A stretch of 64,000 nt of DNA from Coriobacteriaceae bacterium (GTDB lineage Bacteria; Actinomycetota; Coriobacteriia; Coriobacteriales; Coriobacteriaceae): positions 178,375 through 242,374 of the forward strand of contig CABJEP010000001.1 in NCBI GenBank assembly GCA_902364645.1, in the 5' to 3' direction. Every line of letters begins with the position of its first letter. Within the stretch, counting starts at the first letter, position 1. The translations under genes and the position numbers were made by a program. Below the pieces are notes generated by a model that saw only the letters and a list, made by a program, of their open reading frames with translations, made no database searches and was not told where the DNA came from. Positions 26,753 to 35,508 of the stretch are shown here, piece after piece.

Positions 26753-26819
26753 ACCGAAGAGAGGTGCGCAGCCTTTATACGGCCCGTGGTATGCAAGCCA
26801 GGCATACGCACATCTTCGG
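26753..26819. repeat. Nested inverted repeat in the rpsQ-rplN gap
   Basis: CCGAAGA-GAG-GTGCG (26753-26768) pairs with CGCAC-A-TCTTCGG (26807-26819). Inside, GTATGC and GCATAC form a second 6-bp stem. This two-part hairpin just upstream of rplN could be an mRNA processing or autoregulatory element. There is no poly-T tract. Confidence 0.4.
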
Positions 26820-26846
26820 AAACGTACAAGTCGTAAGAGCGACTGC

Positions 26847-27107
26847 TTATTTAGCGCGCTCGACGACCTCGATGAGGCGCCAACGCTTCATCTTGGACAT
26901 AGGACGGGTCTCCATAACGCGGACGGTATCGCCCACGCCAGCCGTGCACTCCTCGTCGTGAGCGTGCAGCTTCTTGGAGCTGGTCATCATCTTGCCGTAC
27001 TTGGGGTGACGCTTGCGCTCGGTGATGGTGACAACAATGGTCTTGGCACCGGAGACGGAGGTAACGACACCCGTACGGACCTTACGCGAGTTACGCGAAT
27101 CAGTCAT
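26847..27107 (-). CDS. rpsQ: 30S ribosomal protein S17
   Basis: 86 residues. The OB-fold protein shows RTGVVTSVSGAKTIVVTI and the VMETRPMSKMKRWRLIEV end. It binds 16S rRNA early in assembly. It lies 16 bp after rpmC, in the standard L29-S17-L14 order. Confidence 0.97.
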   Translation of the reverse strand: MTDSRNSRKVRTGVVTSVSGAKTIVVTITERKRHPKYGKMMTSSKKLHAHDEECTAGVGDTVRVMETRPMSKMKRWRLIEVVERAK

Positions 27108-27123
27108 GTTCTCTCCTTAGGTC

Positions 27124-27339
27124 CTACTCGGCGACAGCGGACTTCTCCGCTGCGATCTCGCGGGCGCGCTGCTCCGTGAGGACGCGAGCGATGTCCTTCT
27201 TCACGGTGTTGACGCGAGCGGTGTTGTCCAGCTGGCTGGTGGCCATCTGGAAACGAAGGTTAAAGAGCTCGGCGCGCATTTCCTTCAGCTTCTCAACGAG
27301 CTGAGCGTCCGAGAGCTCACGAATCTCTGCGGGCTTCAT
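27124..27339 (-). CDS. rpmC: 50S ribosomal protein L29
   Basis: 71 residues. [20 protein letters not shown] and LFNLRFQMATSQLDN are typical of this small two-helix protein near the exit tunnel. Its ATG overlaps the TAA of rplP as TAATG, indicating translational coupling. Confidence 0.97.
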   Translation of the reverse strand: MKPAEIRELSDAQLVEKLKEMRAELFNLRFQMATSQLDNTARVNTVKKDIARVLTEQRAREIAAEKSAVAE

Positions 27340-27842
27340 TAGTTCTCCTCCTTGGCGGCGGCGGCGTCCTCAGCAGCCCACTTGGCCTCGAGAGCGGCCT
27401 CCTCAGCCATCTCCTTCTCGATGCGCTGCTCAGCGTTCTTGGCAGCAACAATCTTGGTCTTGATGGGAAGCTTGTGCTGTGCAAGACGCAGAGCCTCGCG
27501 AGCGACCTCCTCGGGCACGCCCTTGACCTCGAACATGATGCGGCCGGGCTTGACGACGGCCACCCACTCCTCGGGATTACCCTTACCAGAACCCATGCGA
27601 GTCTCGGCAGGCTTCTTGGTGATGGGCTTATCGGGGAAGATCGTGATGTAGACACGACCGCCACGCTTCATGTAGCGGGTCATGGCAATACGAGCGGCCT
27701 CGATCTGACGGTTGGTGATCCAATGGGCCTCGAGAGCCTGGATACCAAACTCGCCGAAATGCAGCTCGGTATTACCCTTGGCCTGGCCCTTCATGGAGCC
27801 ACGCTGCACCTTGCGGTGAAGAATACGCTTAGGGGCAAGCAC
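27339..27842 (-). CDS. rplP: 50S ribosomal protein L16 with acidic C-terminal extension
   Basis: 167 residues compared with a usual 135-140. The core is normal ([45 protein letters not shown]). After it comes an about 30-residue Ala/Glu-rich helix-like tail ending AAAAKEEN, which accounts for the extra length. L16 binds near the peptidyl-transferase centre and A-site tRNA elbow. It starts at GTG 27842, overlapping the rpsC stop as TAGTG. The tail may be lineage-specific; its function is unknown. Confidence 0.96.
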   Translation of the reverse strand: MLAPKRILHRKVQRGSMKGQAKGNTELHFGEFGIQALEAHWITNRQIEAARIAMTRYMKRGGRVYITIFPDKPITKKPAETRMGSGKGNPEEWVAVVKPGRIMFEVKGVPEEVAREALRLAQHKLPIKTKIVAAKNAEQRIEKEMAEEAALEAKWAAEDAAAAKEEN

Positions 27843-28552
27843 TACTGACCCCTCCTCTCGGAGTTACGACGACGAGGACGGGAAGAGCCCTCGAGTGCAG
27901 GGTTGGGAACAGGCTGGCCCGGGAGCTTCTCGCCCAGGTAGATCCAGACCTTCACGCCGCAAGCGCCCATGGTGGTGCTGGCGACAGCCGTGCCGTAGTC
28001 GATCTTGGCACGGAGGGTGTGCAGAGGCACGCGACCCTCGCGGTACCACTCACGACGGCCCATCTCGGCACCGCCGAGACGACCGGAGCACTGGATACGG
28101 ATGCCCTTAGCGCCGGCCTTGCGGGCAGACTGGACAGCCTTGCGCATAGCGCGACGGAAGGCAACGCGGCCCTCAAGCTGCTCGGCGATAGACTGAGCAA
28201 CGAGGTTGGCGTCGAGCTCGGGGCGCTTGATCTCGACAACGTCGACGGAGAGCTGGCCCTTGGAGACGCCAGCGACCTTCTCGAGCTCGGTGCGGAGGGT
28301 ATCGATCTCGGCACCCTTCTTACCGATGACAACGCCGGGGCGAGCGGTGAGGATGATGACCTTCACCTTGTCGCCAGCGCGCTCGATCTCGACGCGGGAG
28401 ACAGCTGCGCGGGAAAGACGCTTCTCGAGGTACTTGCGGATCTCGAGATCGTTACCGAGGGTCTTAGCGTAATCCTTCTCTGCGAACCAGCGGGAGCGCC
28501 AGTTCTCGGTGATGCCAAGACGGAAGCCGGTGGGGTAGACTTTCTGACCCAT
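27842..28552 (-). CDS. rpsC: 30S ribosomal protein S3
   Basis: 236 residues. [14 protein letters not shown], the KH-domain loop [11 protein letters not shown] and the C-terminal [20 protein letters not shown] are diagnostic. S3 lines the mRNA entry tunnel and binds RNA through its KH domain. The last about 20 residues are Arg-rich. It is 6 bp after rplV. Confidence 0.97.
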   Translation of the reverse strand: MGQKVYPTGFRLGITENWRSRWFAEKDYAKTLGNDLEIRKYLEKRLSRAAVSRVEIERAGDKVKVIILTARPGVVIGKKGAEIDTLRTELEKVAGVSKGQLSVDVVEIKRPELDANLVAQSIAEQLEGRVAFRRAMRKAVQSARKAGAKGIRIQCSGRLGGAEMGRREWYREGRVPLHTLRAKIDYGTAVASTTMGACGVKVWIYLGEKLPGQPVPNPALEGSSRPRRRNSERRGQ

Positions 28553-28558
28553 ACAGCT

Positions 28559-28930
28559 TTACGCCTCCTTTCGAGGAGCAACGACGACGGTGATGTGGGA
28601 AGTACGCTTCAGAATGCGAGAAGCGGAACCCTTGGCGCGGGGACGGATGCGCTTAAGCGTCGGACCCTCGTCAACATAGGCAGCGGCGACAACCAGGTTG
28701 TCGGCACGCAGACCGTTGTTGTTCTCGGCGTTCGCAACGGCGGAACGGAGAACCTTCTCGACATCCACGGCGACGGCGCGGTCGCAGAAGTGGAGGATGT
28801 CGAAGGCCTGAGCGACAGGCTTGCGGCGGATCAAATCGACCACCAGGCGGGCCTTGCTGGGGGAAACACGCACGTACTTAGCGACGGCGCGAACCTCGGT
28901 GGCCTCAGTTTCAATAGACTTAGTTGCCAT
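28559..28930 (-). CDS. rplV: 50S ribosomal protein L22
   Basis: 123 residues. [18 protein letters not shown] near the N-terminus and the beta-hairpin region ending in [20 protein letters not shown] are standard. The hairpin reaches into the exit tunnel. No insertion of the kind linked to macrolide resistance is seen. Confidence 0.97.
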   Translation of the reverse strand: MATKSIETEATEVRAVAKYVRVSPSKARLVVDLIRRKPVAQAFDILHFCDRAVAVDVEKVLRSAVANAENNNGLRADNLVVAAAYVDEGPTLKRIRPRAKGSASRILKRTSHITVVVAPRKEA

Positions 28931-28944
28931 TTACGGTTAACCCC

Positions 28945-29205
28945 CTATTTGGCCTTGTGGCCACGGAACGTACGAGTCGGCGCGAACTCGCCGAGCTTGT
29001 GACCAACCATGGACTCGGTAACATACACGGGCACATGCTTGCGGCCGTCGTGGACGGCGATGGTGTGACCAACCATCTCGGGGAAGATGGTGGACGCGCG
29101 GGACCAGGTCTTCACGACGTCCTTCTTGCCAGCCTCGTTCATCGCGGTGATACGCGAGAGAAGGCGAGTCTCCACGAACGGGCCCTTTTTGAGACTTCTG
29201 CTCAT
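28945..29205 (-). CDS. rpsS: 30S ribosomal protein S19
   Basis: 86 residues. [19 protein letters not shown] and the [20 protein letters not shown] strand are invariant. S19 is in the 30S head near S13. It is 32 bp from rplB and 14 bp before rplV. Confidence 0.97.
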   Translation of the reverse strand: MSRSLKKGPFVETRLLSRITAMNEAGKKDVVKTWSRASTIFPEMVGHTIAVHDGRKHVPVYVTESMVGHKLGEFAPTRTFRGHKAK

Positions 29206-29237
29206 AAGTGCTTTCTCCTAAAACTCGGTATCCGAAA

Positions 29238-30068
29238 TTACTTCTTACGGCGACGAATGATGTGCTGGTTCGAGACCTTCTTCTTCTTGCGCGTACGAAG
29301 GCCCTTCGTCGGCTTACCCCAGGGGGTAACAGAGGGACGACCAGAGGTGTGGTTCTTGCCCTCGCCACCGCCGTGCGGGTGGTCGACAGGGTTCATGACG
29401 GTACCGCGGACGGTCGGGCGCACGTTCATGTGACGCTTACGGCCGGCCTTGCCGATGACGATGTTGGCGTGATCGGCGTTGCCGACCTCACCGACGGTGG
29501 CGCGGCAGGTAACGAGGATGCGACGCATCTCGGAGGAAGGCATACGGACGATAGCGTACTTGCCCTCCTTACCCATCAGCTGGCAGGAGTTACCGGCGGA
29601 ACGGGCGATAGCAGCGCCCTTGCCCGGCTGGAACTCGACGGCGTGGATGAGCGTACCGACGGGGATGTCGGCGAGGGGCAGAGCGTTGCCCGGCTTGATG
29701 TCGGCGTCAGAACCGGACATGATGGTCTGACCGACCTCGAGGCCCTTGGGGGCCAGGATGTAGCGCTTCTCACCGTCAGCGTAGTGCAGCAGAGCGATGC
29801 GAGCGGAACGGTTCGGATCGTACTCGATCGTGGCAACCTTGGCGGGCACGCCGTCCTTGTTGCGCTTGAAGTCGATCACGCGGTAACGACGCTTCACGCC
29901 GCCGCCCTGGTGGCGGGTGGTGATGCGGCCGTTGTTGTTACGACCGGCCTTCTTGGGCAGGGGCTCGAGAAGAGACTTCTCGGGCTTGGTGCAGGTGATC
30001 TCGGAGAAGTCGGAGATCGTCTGCCAACGCCTACCAGCGGAGGTCGGCTTAAGGTGCTTTACAGCCAT
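29238..30068 (-). CDS. rplB: 50S ribosomal protein L2
   Basis: 276 residues from ATG 30068 (AAAGGGATT upstream); an in-frame start 25 codons earlier lacks family similarity. [24 protein letters not shown] and [13 protein letters not shown] with its conserved histidine are visible. L2 helps form the peptidyl-transferase centre. The 179-bp gap to rplW upstream is unusual for this operon and contains a hairpin and a regulatory-like motif. Confidence 0.97.
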   Translation of the reverse strand: MAVKHLKPTSAGRRWQTISDFSEITCTKPEKSLLEPLPKKAGRNNNGRITTRHQGGGVKRRYRVIDFKRNKDGVPAKVATIEYDPNRSARIALLHYADGEKRYILAPKGLEVGQTIMSGSDADIKPGNALPLADIPVGTLIHAVEFQPGKGAAIARSAGNSCQLMGKEGKYAIVRMPSSEMRRILVTCRATVGEVGNADHANIVIGKAGRKRHMNVRPTVRGTVMNPVDHPHGGGEGKNHTSGRPSVTPWGKPTKGLRTRKKKKVSNQHIIRRRKK

Positions 30069-30153
30069 TACAATCCCTTTCAATAGGAATCCGTTAGCCA
30101 TCGCAGACAGGGATTCGAGGTTCTGCCTCGGGTGCGATGACACCGGACGTATA

Positions 30154-30174
30154 CACGGTTCCGGGCGTGTCCAT
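30154..30174. promoter_or_regulatory. Copy 1 of the CACG-N4-CGGGCGTRTCC motif (rplW-rplB gap)
   Basis: This 21-bp sequence, read on the plus strand, is matched with identical spacing at 32019-32039 (upstream of rplC) and 49296-49316 (upstream of rpsL). Here GTATA precedes CACG as at the rplC copy, and ATACGCCC at 30178-30185 mirrors GGGCGTGT, so the copy can also fold. It may mark an internal promoter for rplB onward. Confidence 0.5.
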
Positions 30175-30193
30175 TTTATACGCCCAAAACCTT

Positions 30194-30229
30194 GAGCTCT
30201 CGCCTCCCCTATTTGGGAGGCATGAGCTC
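30194..30229 (-). terminator. Hairpin just after rplW (possible attenuator)
   Basis: GAGCTCTCGCCTCCC (30194-30208) pairs with GGGAGGCATGAGCTC (30215-30229), 13 of 15 bases, loop of six. On the minus strand it follows rplW by about 20 bp and is trailed by AAGGTTTTGG. It could reduce readthrough or protect the upstream mRNA. Confidence 0.5.
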
Positions 30230-30247
30230 ACTCAACAGCAGCGAGTC

Positions 30248-30535
30248 TTAGGCCTGGTTGCCAAAGACCTCGATGGTGTCGCCCTCGGCCAGCGTGACGA
30301 TGGCCTTCTTCCAAGAACGGGTCTTGCCGGCGACATAGCGCACGCGCTTGGTCTTGGGCTTGACCGTCAGGGTGTTCACGCGAACGACCTTGACGCCGAA
30401 GATCTCCTCGACAGCGTCCTTGATCTGATACTTGTTAGCATCCTTGGCGACCTCGAACGTGTACTTGTTCTGCTCCATGCCGGAGAAGGAACGCTCGGAC
30501 ACGATCGGACGGATGATGATCTCGTGGGCGGTCAT
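30248..30535 (-). CDS. rplW: 50S ribosomal protein L23
   Basis: 95 residues. IIIRPIVSERSFSGME and YTFEVAKDANKYQIKDAVE are standard. L23 is the docking site for trigger factor and SRP at the tunnel exit. It begins directly after the rplD stop (adjacent bases), so translation is coupled. Confidence 0.97.
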   Translation of the reverse strand: MTAHEIIIRPIVSERSFSGMEQNKYTFEVAKDANKYQIKDAVEEIFGVKVVRVNTLTVKPKTKRVRYVAGKTRSWKKAIVTLAEGDTIEVFGNQA

Positions 30536-31162
30536 TTATGCAAGCACCTCCCCGAAGTGAGCGGCGATGTCGGCGGGCATCAGCACAGCGTTGTTGTTGA
30601 CGAGATCGTAGGTGTTGGCCTCGTCGGCAGTGATGATGAACGTCTTGGGAATGTTGCGGAACGACAGGTAGGCGTTGACGTCCTCGTCGCGAACGATGAT
30701 GGTCAGACGCTTGCCCTCAAGGCCGAGAGCCTTGAGCATGGCGACGGCAGCCTTGGTGGAAGGCTTCTCGAAGCCGTAGTCGTCGACGAGCACGAGCTCG
30801 CCATCGGCCAGCTTGGCGGACAGCGCGGAGCGCATAGCCAGCTTGACCTCCTTGTTGTTCATACGCTTAGCGTAGGAACGGGGCTTGGGGGCGAAGACAA
30901 CGCCACCGTGACGCCACTGGGCAGCACGGATGGAACCCTGGCGGGCACGGCCGGTGCCCTTCTGACGCCAAGGCTTCTTGCCGCCACCGGAAACCTCAGA
31001 GCGACCCTTAGCGGACTGGGTGCCCTGACGCCAAGAGGCCATCTGGCACTTGACGATGTGGTGCATAACGTGGATGTTCGGCTCGATGCCGTACACCTCA
31101 GCGGCGAGCTCGGTCTCGGCGACCTTCTTGCCCTCGCTGTTCTTTACTTCAAACTTTGCCAT
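30536..31162 (-). CDS. rplD: 50S ribosomal protein L4
   Basis: 208 residues. The extended loop with KKPWRQKGTGRARQGSIRAA and the GGVVFAPKPRSYA motif are typical; the loop reaches into the exit tunnel. In E. coli L4 also represses its own S10 operon through the leader; whether the 31821-32018 leader here does the same is unknown. Confidence 0.97.
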   Translation of the reverse strand: MAKFEVKNSEGKKVAETELAAEVYGIEPNIHVMHHIVKCQMASWRQGTQSAKGRSEVSGGGKKPWRQKGTGRARQGSIRAAQWRHGGVVFAPKPRSYAKRMNNKEVKLAMRSALSAKLADGELVLVDDYGFEKPSTKAAVAMLKALGLEGKRLTIIVRDEDVNAYLSFRNIPKTFIITADEANTYDLVNNNAVLMPADIAAHFGEVLA

Positions 31163-31208
31163 TTAAGTGTTCTCCTTGGTATGACGCTGGGCTAAATGGG
31201 CTGGGCCC

Positions 31209-31820
31209 TTAGGCCATACGGATGGCGACGAGACCATTCTTGGCACCCGGGACAGCGCCCTTGACCAAGATGAGGTTCTGCTCGGCATCGATGCGGACAA
31301 CGGAAAGGTTCTTGACGGTAACGCGCTCGTTACCCATGTGACCGGCCATCTTGACGCCCTTGAGGACGCGCGCAGGATAGGCGCACTGACCGATAGAACC
31401 GGGGTGACGCTGGAAGTGAGAACCATGCGTCATAGGACCGCGGCGCTGACCCCAGCGCTTGATGCGACCCTGGAAGCCCTTACCCTTGGAGGTACCGATG
31501 ACGTCGACCTTCTCGACATCAGCGAAATCAGCGACGGTGACGACCTCGCCGACCTTGTGCTCCTCGCCGTTCTCGACGCGGACCTCACGAAGGAAACGGA
31601 CAGGCTCGACGCCAGCCTTGGCGAAGTGACCAGCCATGGGCTTGTTCACGTTCTTGGCCTTGATGTCGCCGAAACCGATCTGGACGGCGTCATAGCCGTC
31701 GGTTGCCTGAGTTTTAACCTGCGAGACAGCGCAGGGGCCAGCCTGGATGACCGTGACGGGAACGACGTTATCGTTCTCGTCCCAAACCTGGGTCATGCCA
31801 ATCTTGCGGCCGAGAATCAT
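31209..31820 (-). CDS. rplC: 50S ribosomal protein L3
   Basis: 203 residues from ATG 31820 ([12 protein letters not shown]); a TTG at 31829 is possible in the same frame. [20 protein letters not shown] and [20 protein letters not shown] are family motifs. It is the first gene of this cluster; rpsJ, which normally precedes it, is instead at 45754-46062. The ribosome site is weak, which may relate to the folded leader. Confidence 0.96.
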   Translation of the reverse strand: MILGRKIGMTQVWDENDNVVPVTVIQAGPCAVSQVKTQATDGYDAVQIGFGDIKAKNVNKPMAGHFAKAGVEPVRFLREVRVENGEEHKVGEVVTVADFADVEKVDVIGTSKGKGFQGRIKRWGQRRGPMTHGSHFQRHPGSIGQCAYPARVLKGVKMAGHMGNERVTVKNLSVVRIDAEQNLILVKGAVPGAKNGLVAIRMA

Positions 31821-32018
31821 GCTGATCAAGATATGATCCCAACTCTCGCGTGGTCTTGGGACAATGCGTACACCACCGAGCGTACGCCCCTAGAGGACCA
31901 CTACTTACACGACGTGCTCCCCAGCCTTGTATTTCGCCCGGACTACCTGACAACCCTATTAAGCAGGCATTTTGTCCAGCCAGAATACTCCCCTGGTTAC
32001 ACACAGCTGTTTAGTATA
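31821..32018 (-). promoter_or_regulatory. Leader region of the rplC operon
   Basis: Two small stems sit just before the gene: TCCCAA/TTGGGA (31837-31842, 31856-31861) and GCGTAC/GTACGC (31866-31871, 31882-31887). They may form a ribosomal-protein leader, but I recognise no known class. The promoter should be near 31960-32040 and I cannot fix its hexamers. Confidence 0.4.
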
Positions 32019-32039
32019 CACGGCTGCGGGCGTATCCAT
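32019..32039. promoter_or_regulatory. Copy 2 of the CACG-N4-CGGGCGTRTCC motif (upstream of rplC)
   Basis: The same 21-bp pattern as at 30154 and 49296, including the preceding GTATA found at the rplB copy. On the minus strand TATACT follows the motif, which could serve as a -10 element. The position, about 200 bp before rplC, suits a promoter-proximal control site. Confidence 0.55.
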
Positions 32040-32088
32040 CGAGATTCATATTTCACTCACATTGTTTACGCAGGTAAAGTGCGTGGCA

Positions 32089-32253
32089 CGTTCCCAGTGT
32101 GCGGCGGAGGGGGCGGGCCTGAGACATATTAAGGTTGCTGCTCTACAGTCCTGCTCACGACGGAGAGCACATTAAGTGCTCTCCTGTTCGTGCGGAACTC
32201 GCGACAACCTTAATATGTCTCAGGCCCGCCCCCTCCGCCGCACACTGGGAACG
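32089..32253. repeat. Nested hairpin element, copy A (49-bp perfect arms)
   Basis: The left arm 32089-32137 and right arm 32205-32253 are exact inverse complements over 49 bp, extended by CGTGG/CCACG after a two-base bulge. The 67-base tip (32138-32204) contains AGTCCTG, a 9-bp stem GGAGAGCAC/GTGCTCTCC closing an ATTAA loop, and TCGTGCGGAA. The tip is nearly identical to copies B (51173-51239) and C (62389-62451), while the arms are unrelated in sequence. It lies between the histidine phosphatase gene and the rplC operon. Confidence 0.92.
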
Positions 32254-32288
32254 CCACGTTGATGTCTGCTTAACTCTGCTCGTTCAGG

Positions 32289-32909
32289 CTAATGACTTTG
32301 TTGGGGGTCCACAATTTGCTGCAAGGTGAACTTGCATTGGGGCGCATCGTCCTCTTCTCGCGCATCATCAAAATCGAAAATCATGATGGCGCAATTGGGG
32401 AGTTTTGCTGGGAGCTCGAAACCCTCTGGGGCTGCAGCCTTGATGAATTGGCGGCTGGCGCTGCCGTGGCTTACTGCTAGGAGGGTTTCGATGCCCTCGG
32501 CGCCCATGAGATTGGTGAGGGTGCCCACCATGCGCTCCTGCAGTGCGCGGCTTCCTTCTCCTCCGAAGGGGACCAGGTCCTCGCCCGGGTCCCAGACATC
32601 GGTGGGCAGGGCGTCGTGGGGGCCTTCTTCGAAGGTACCGTAGCTGCGCTCGATGATGCCTTCGCAGGGCTCGACTGCTGTGTCCGGGCCGAGGAGCTCG
32701 CATGCGACGAGCTGAGCTGTGTCCATGGCTCGGCCTAAGGGCGAAGAGACCACTTTGTCGGGAACGACGCCGTGGTCCTTGAGCCATGCGGCTGCCATTC
32801 CCGCTTGCTTGCGGCCCAGGTCGGTCAACGGAGAATCGCAGCGGCCCTGGACCAGCTTTTTAACGTTGAATTCTGTCTGACCGTGGCGGAGTAGATATAG
32901 ACGCTTCAT
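32289..32909 (-). CDS. Histidine phosphatase family protein (phosphoglycerate mutase-like)
   Basis: 206 residues. The phosphohistidine motif is LLRHGQTEFN (H9), with SSPLGRAMDTAQ and LAVSHGSASRQF carrying the other active-site Arg and His. This fold covers cofactor-dependent phosphoglycerate mutases and many small-molecule phosphatases; the length and loose middle region suggest a phosphatase rather than glycolytic GpmA. It stands alone between the CDF transporter (39 bp upstream) and hairpin copy A. Confidence 0.88.
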   Translation of the reverse strand: MKRLYLLRHGQTEFNVKKLVQGRCDSPLTDLGRKQAGMAAAWLKDHGVVPDKVVSSPLGRAMDTAQLVACELLGPDTAVEPCEGIIERSYGTFEEGPHDALPTDVWDPGEDLVPFGGEGSRALQERMVGTLTNLMGAEGIETLLAVSHGSASRQFIKAAAPEGFELPAKLPNCAIMIFDFDDAREEDDAPQCKFTLQQIVDPQQSH

Positions 32910-32948
32910 GCTCTCCCCTTCTGTATAACTTGCTTTACCGGCACAGCC

Positions 32949-34109
32949 CTACTCGTGGGTATGGCCTACGTAGTCTTCGTCGATCGTAATCTTGGCAATC
33001 GACTTGGGATATTCCGATTCGACCCGTTGTGCCAGCGCGTGCTTTACGTCTTCGGCACTCATCTGCAGATCCGAGGGACGCACGCAGTCAAAAAACACGT
33101 TGGTGTGCGTGGGGCCCGGCACGCAGCGCAAATCATGAATCGAAAGGCGGCTATCGATCTCTTGAGCCATAGCGTTGATGCGCAAGCGCATGCTCGCCAC
33201 CTTTGGATCGTCGGTCACGATGGGGTCGTAGTGAAGTGTGACAATCATGCCGTCTTCGTTCCTAAACGACTGCTCGATGTTATCGAGCGTGTCGTGACTT
33301 TCCAGCGGGCTGGCCTCGGCTGCCATCTCGGCGTGCGCGCTTGCGAACTTCCTGCCCGGACCGTAATCGTGAACCATCAAATCGTGGACGCCCAAAACGC
33401 CGGGATAGCTCATGATCTTGTCTCGAATGTGCTTGACCAGCTTAGGATCGGGCGTCTGGCCCAAAAGCGGGCTCACCGTATCCTGGATGAGTTCAAAACC
33501 GCTCCAGCCAATATAGGCGCCAACGGCAAGGCCGACCCATGCGTCAAGATTGATATGCGTCACCTGGGAAACAATCGCGCACGCCAGCACGGCGCCCGTA
33601 GCAAGAACATCGTTCTTGGAATCCTGCGCGGTCGCATGCAGCGTCTCGGACTCAATGCGGTCACCGAGCTTTTGGTTGAGGGCCGCCATCCACAGCTTAA
33701 CAACCATCGAAAGCACTAGAACTGCCACCAGGGCAAGCGAGAACTCGACAGGCTCGGGGTTGACAATTCGCTCCACCGACGACTTCACCAGCTCAACGCC
33801 AATCAGCAGCACGAGCGCCGCCACGACCAGACCCGAGAGATACTCGTAGCGGCCATGGCCGTAAGGATGCTCGGGGTCTGCCGGCTTGCCCGCCAGCTTA
33901 AAGCCAAGCACGCTCACGATGTTCGAGCTGGCATCAGACAGGTTGTTCATAGCGTCCGCCACGATTGAAACCGATCCCGACAGCACGCCAATTGCACCCT
34001 TCGCAGCGCATAGTGCCACATTGGCGAGAATACACACCATGCCCGTCAACGTTCCCACGCGTGCACGGTCGCCCTGCGCACGACGAACAATCCACTCGAC
34101 CATCTGCAT
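32949..34109 (-). CDS. Cation diffusion facilitator (CDF) metal efflux transporter
   Basis: 386 residues. Six membrane segments occupy residues 20-215. Metal-site residues are seen in VADAMNNLSDASSN (TM2) and HATAQDSKNDV (TM5), and a GHGRYEYL loop follows TM2. The long C-terminal cytoplasmic domain (about 215-386) is larger than in most CDFs and ends with an acidic/His DEDYVGHTHE tail. It exports Zn2+, Mn2+ or a similar divalent ion; the DxxxD/HxxxD-like residues do not settle which. The start may be 34109 or 34103. Confidence 0.88.
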   Translation of the reverse strand: MQMVEWIVRRAQGDRARVGTLTGMVCILANVALCAAKGAIGVLSGSVSIVADAMNNLSDASSNIVSVLGFKLAGKPADPEHPYGHGRYEYLSGLVVAALVLLIGVELVKSSVERIVNPEPVEFSLALVAVLVLSMVVKLWMAALNQKLGDRIESETLHATAQDSKNDVLATGAVLACAIVSQVTHINLDAWVGLAVGAYIGWSGFELIQDTVSPLLGQTPDPKLVKHIRDKIMSYPGVLGVHDLMVHDYGPGRKFASAHAEMAAEASPLESHDTLDNIEQSFRNEDGMIVTLHYDPIVTDDPKVASMRLRINAMAQEIDSRLSIHDLRCVPGPTHTNVFFDCVRPSDLQMSAEDVKHALAQRVESEYPKSIAKITIDEDYVGHTHE

Positions 34110-34182
34110 CCGCCCCCACGGTACTACCTATATATCTATTGCTCAAACGGATTGTAGTGTAGCCACTTTGTCCTCCAGATAC

Positions 34183-34216
34183 AAAAAGGCCGCAGCCCAC
34201 ACGGGCCGCAGCCTTG
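34183..34216 (-). terminator. Terminator after the orphan PTS EIIC gene
   Basis: AAGGC-CGCA-GCCC and GGGC-CGCA-GCCTT form a stem with a symmetrical internal loop, followed on the minus strand by TTTTTG. It lies about 40 bp past the EIIC stop and closes the long FASII-direction transcript. Confidence 0.7.
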
Positions 34217-34253
34217 GAATATGACAAAGGAATCGTCCTTTTGTCGCACAGAT

Positions 34254-35468
34254 TTATGCGCTTGCTTCAGCAGCGCTCGCCACTGTTTCGAGCGAATCAG
34301 CTTCGTCTTCTGCCGCCTGCACCTTTGTCGGCACCACGCCAAAGCAGTAGCTCAGCGCCGCAGACACCGCAAATGCTGCGCCGCCGGCAGCGCAGCACCA
34401 CAGCAGATTCGAGATGCCGCCCGTGGCAAAGCCAATGACCATAAGAACATTCGTCATACCGATAGTATAAGCCGTAACGTGGCCTACGGCCGCAACAAGG
34501 CCTCCGACGGCGCCGCCAACGGCCATGCACGTCAGACACCTGCCATATTTAAAGCCGCATCCGTACAGCGCTGGCTCGCTTACGCCGCCAAGAATACCCG
34601 AGATTGAATAGCCCAGCATGAGCGCCTTCTCGTCCTTATCCGCAACGCGGAGCGACGCGCCAAAGGGCATACCCCAAACGGCGAACGTTGCCATCGTCGC
34701 GGCGATCAGGATGCACGAATCCGTTCCCACACTCATAAACTGCGCATAGGCGAGCGATAGGACAACGTTGCTGACACCCGCGATCTTAAGAAACTCCCAG
34801 CCCGCGGCAAGCCCCATGAGCGTGAGCAGCGACACGATGCCACCGGAATTGCCAAGCATAAACATAAGCTGGCCCAACAGCATGCCCAGATAGCTGCCCG
34901 CCGGCGCCGTAATACACAGCGAAACCGGAACCATGACAAGCATGGTTGTAAACGGAACGAACGAAAACGCCACGGCCTTAGGGATAATGCGCGAAAAGAA
35001 ACACTCCACTCGCCATAGCACAGGCACCGAGATAAGGACCGGAATAACAGTCGTCGTGTAATCGTTGACCGGCGCGGGAAGCAGACCATACACGGAAGTC
35101 ATCGATGCCCCCGTCGTCGATGCGGCATCGACGAGCTTAAGCAGATCGGGCGCAATCAATACGCCGCCCAGCATCATGCCCAGCTGCTCCGAGCAACCGA
35201 GCTGGCGGGCGGCCGCCCAACCAAGATAAATGGGCAAAAAGTAGTAGCCGGCGTTATAAAGCCAACTGTAGAACAGGCGATAGATTTCGGAATCGGCCGA
35301 CCACAGGCCCAGCATGCCTTCGCCCATAATGACGGCAACGGTGCGGAACAACGCCGCGCAGACAATAAAGGGCAGCGCCGACATCATGCTTTTGGACAGA
35401 TAGTCCACCACGGCCATGGCGTTTGATGAGACCGTCGTTGTAAACGAGGTGTTAGAAACTTGTGACAT
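34254..35468 (-). CDS. Orphan PTS EIIC component, glucose/glucoside superfamily
   Basis: 404 residues from ATG 35468 with AAAGGCG upstream; a 100-codon upstream extension is only the antisense of accDA. About ten membrane segments are seen, with the superfamily motif ISGILGGVSEPALYGCGFKY (the GITEPAIYG equivalent). There is no EIIB (CIGG) or EIIA domain fused and none encoded nearby, so it must borrow partners or have another role. It lies 40 bp after accDA on the same strand and might be co-transcribed by readthrough. Substrate unknown. Confidence 0.82.
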   Translation of the reverse strand: MSQVSNTSFTTTVSSNAMAVVDYLSKSMMSALPFIVCAALFRTVAVIMGEGMLGLWSADSEIYRLFYSWLYNAGYYFLPIYLGWAAARQLGCSEQLGMMLGGVLIAPDLLKLVDAASTTGASMTSVYGLLPAPVNDYTTTVIPVLISVPVLWRVECFFSRIIPKAVAFSFVPFTTMLVMVPVSLCITAPAGSYLGMLLGQLMFMLGNSGGIVSLLTLMGLAAGWEFLKIAGVSNVVLSLAYAQFMSVGTDSCILIAATMATFAVWGMPFGASLRVADKDEKALMLGYSISGILGGVSEPALYGCGFKYGRCLTCMAVGGAVGGLVAAVGHVTAYTIGMTNVLMVIGFATGGISNLLWCCAAGGAAFAVSAALSYCFGVVPTKVQAAEDEADSLETVASAAEASA

Positions 35469-35508
35469 GGAACGCCTTTCCCAATGTGACATACGGGCTG
35501 CCCCTTTG

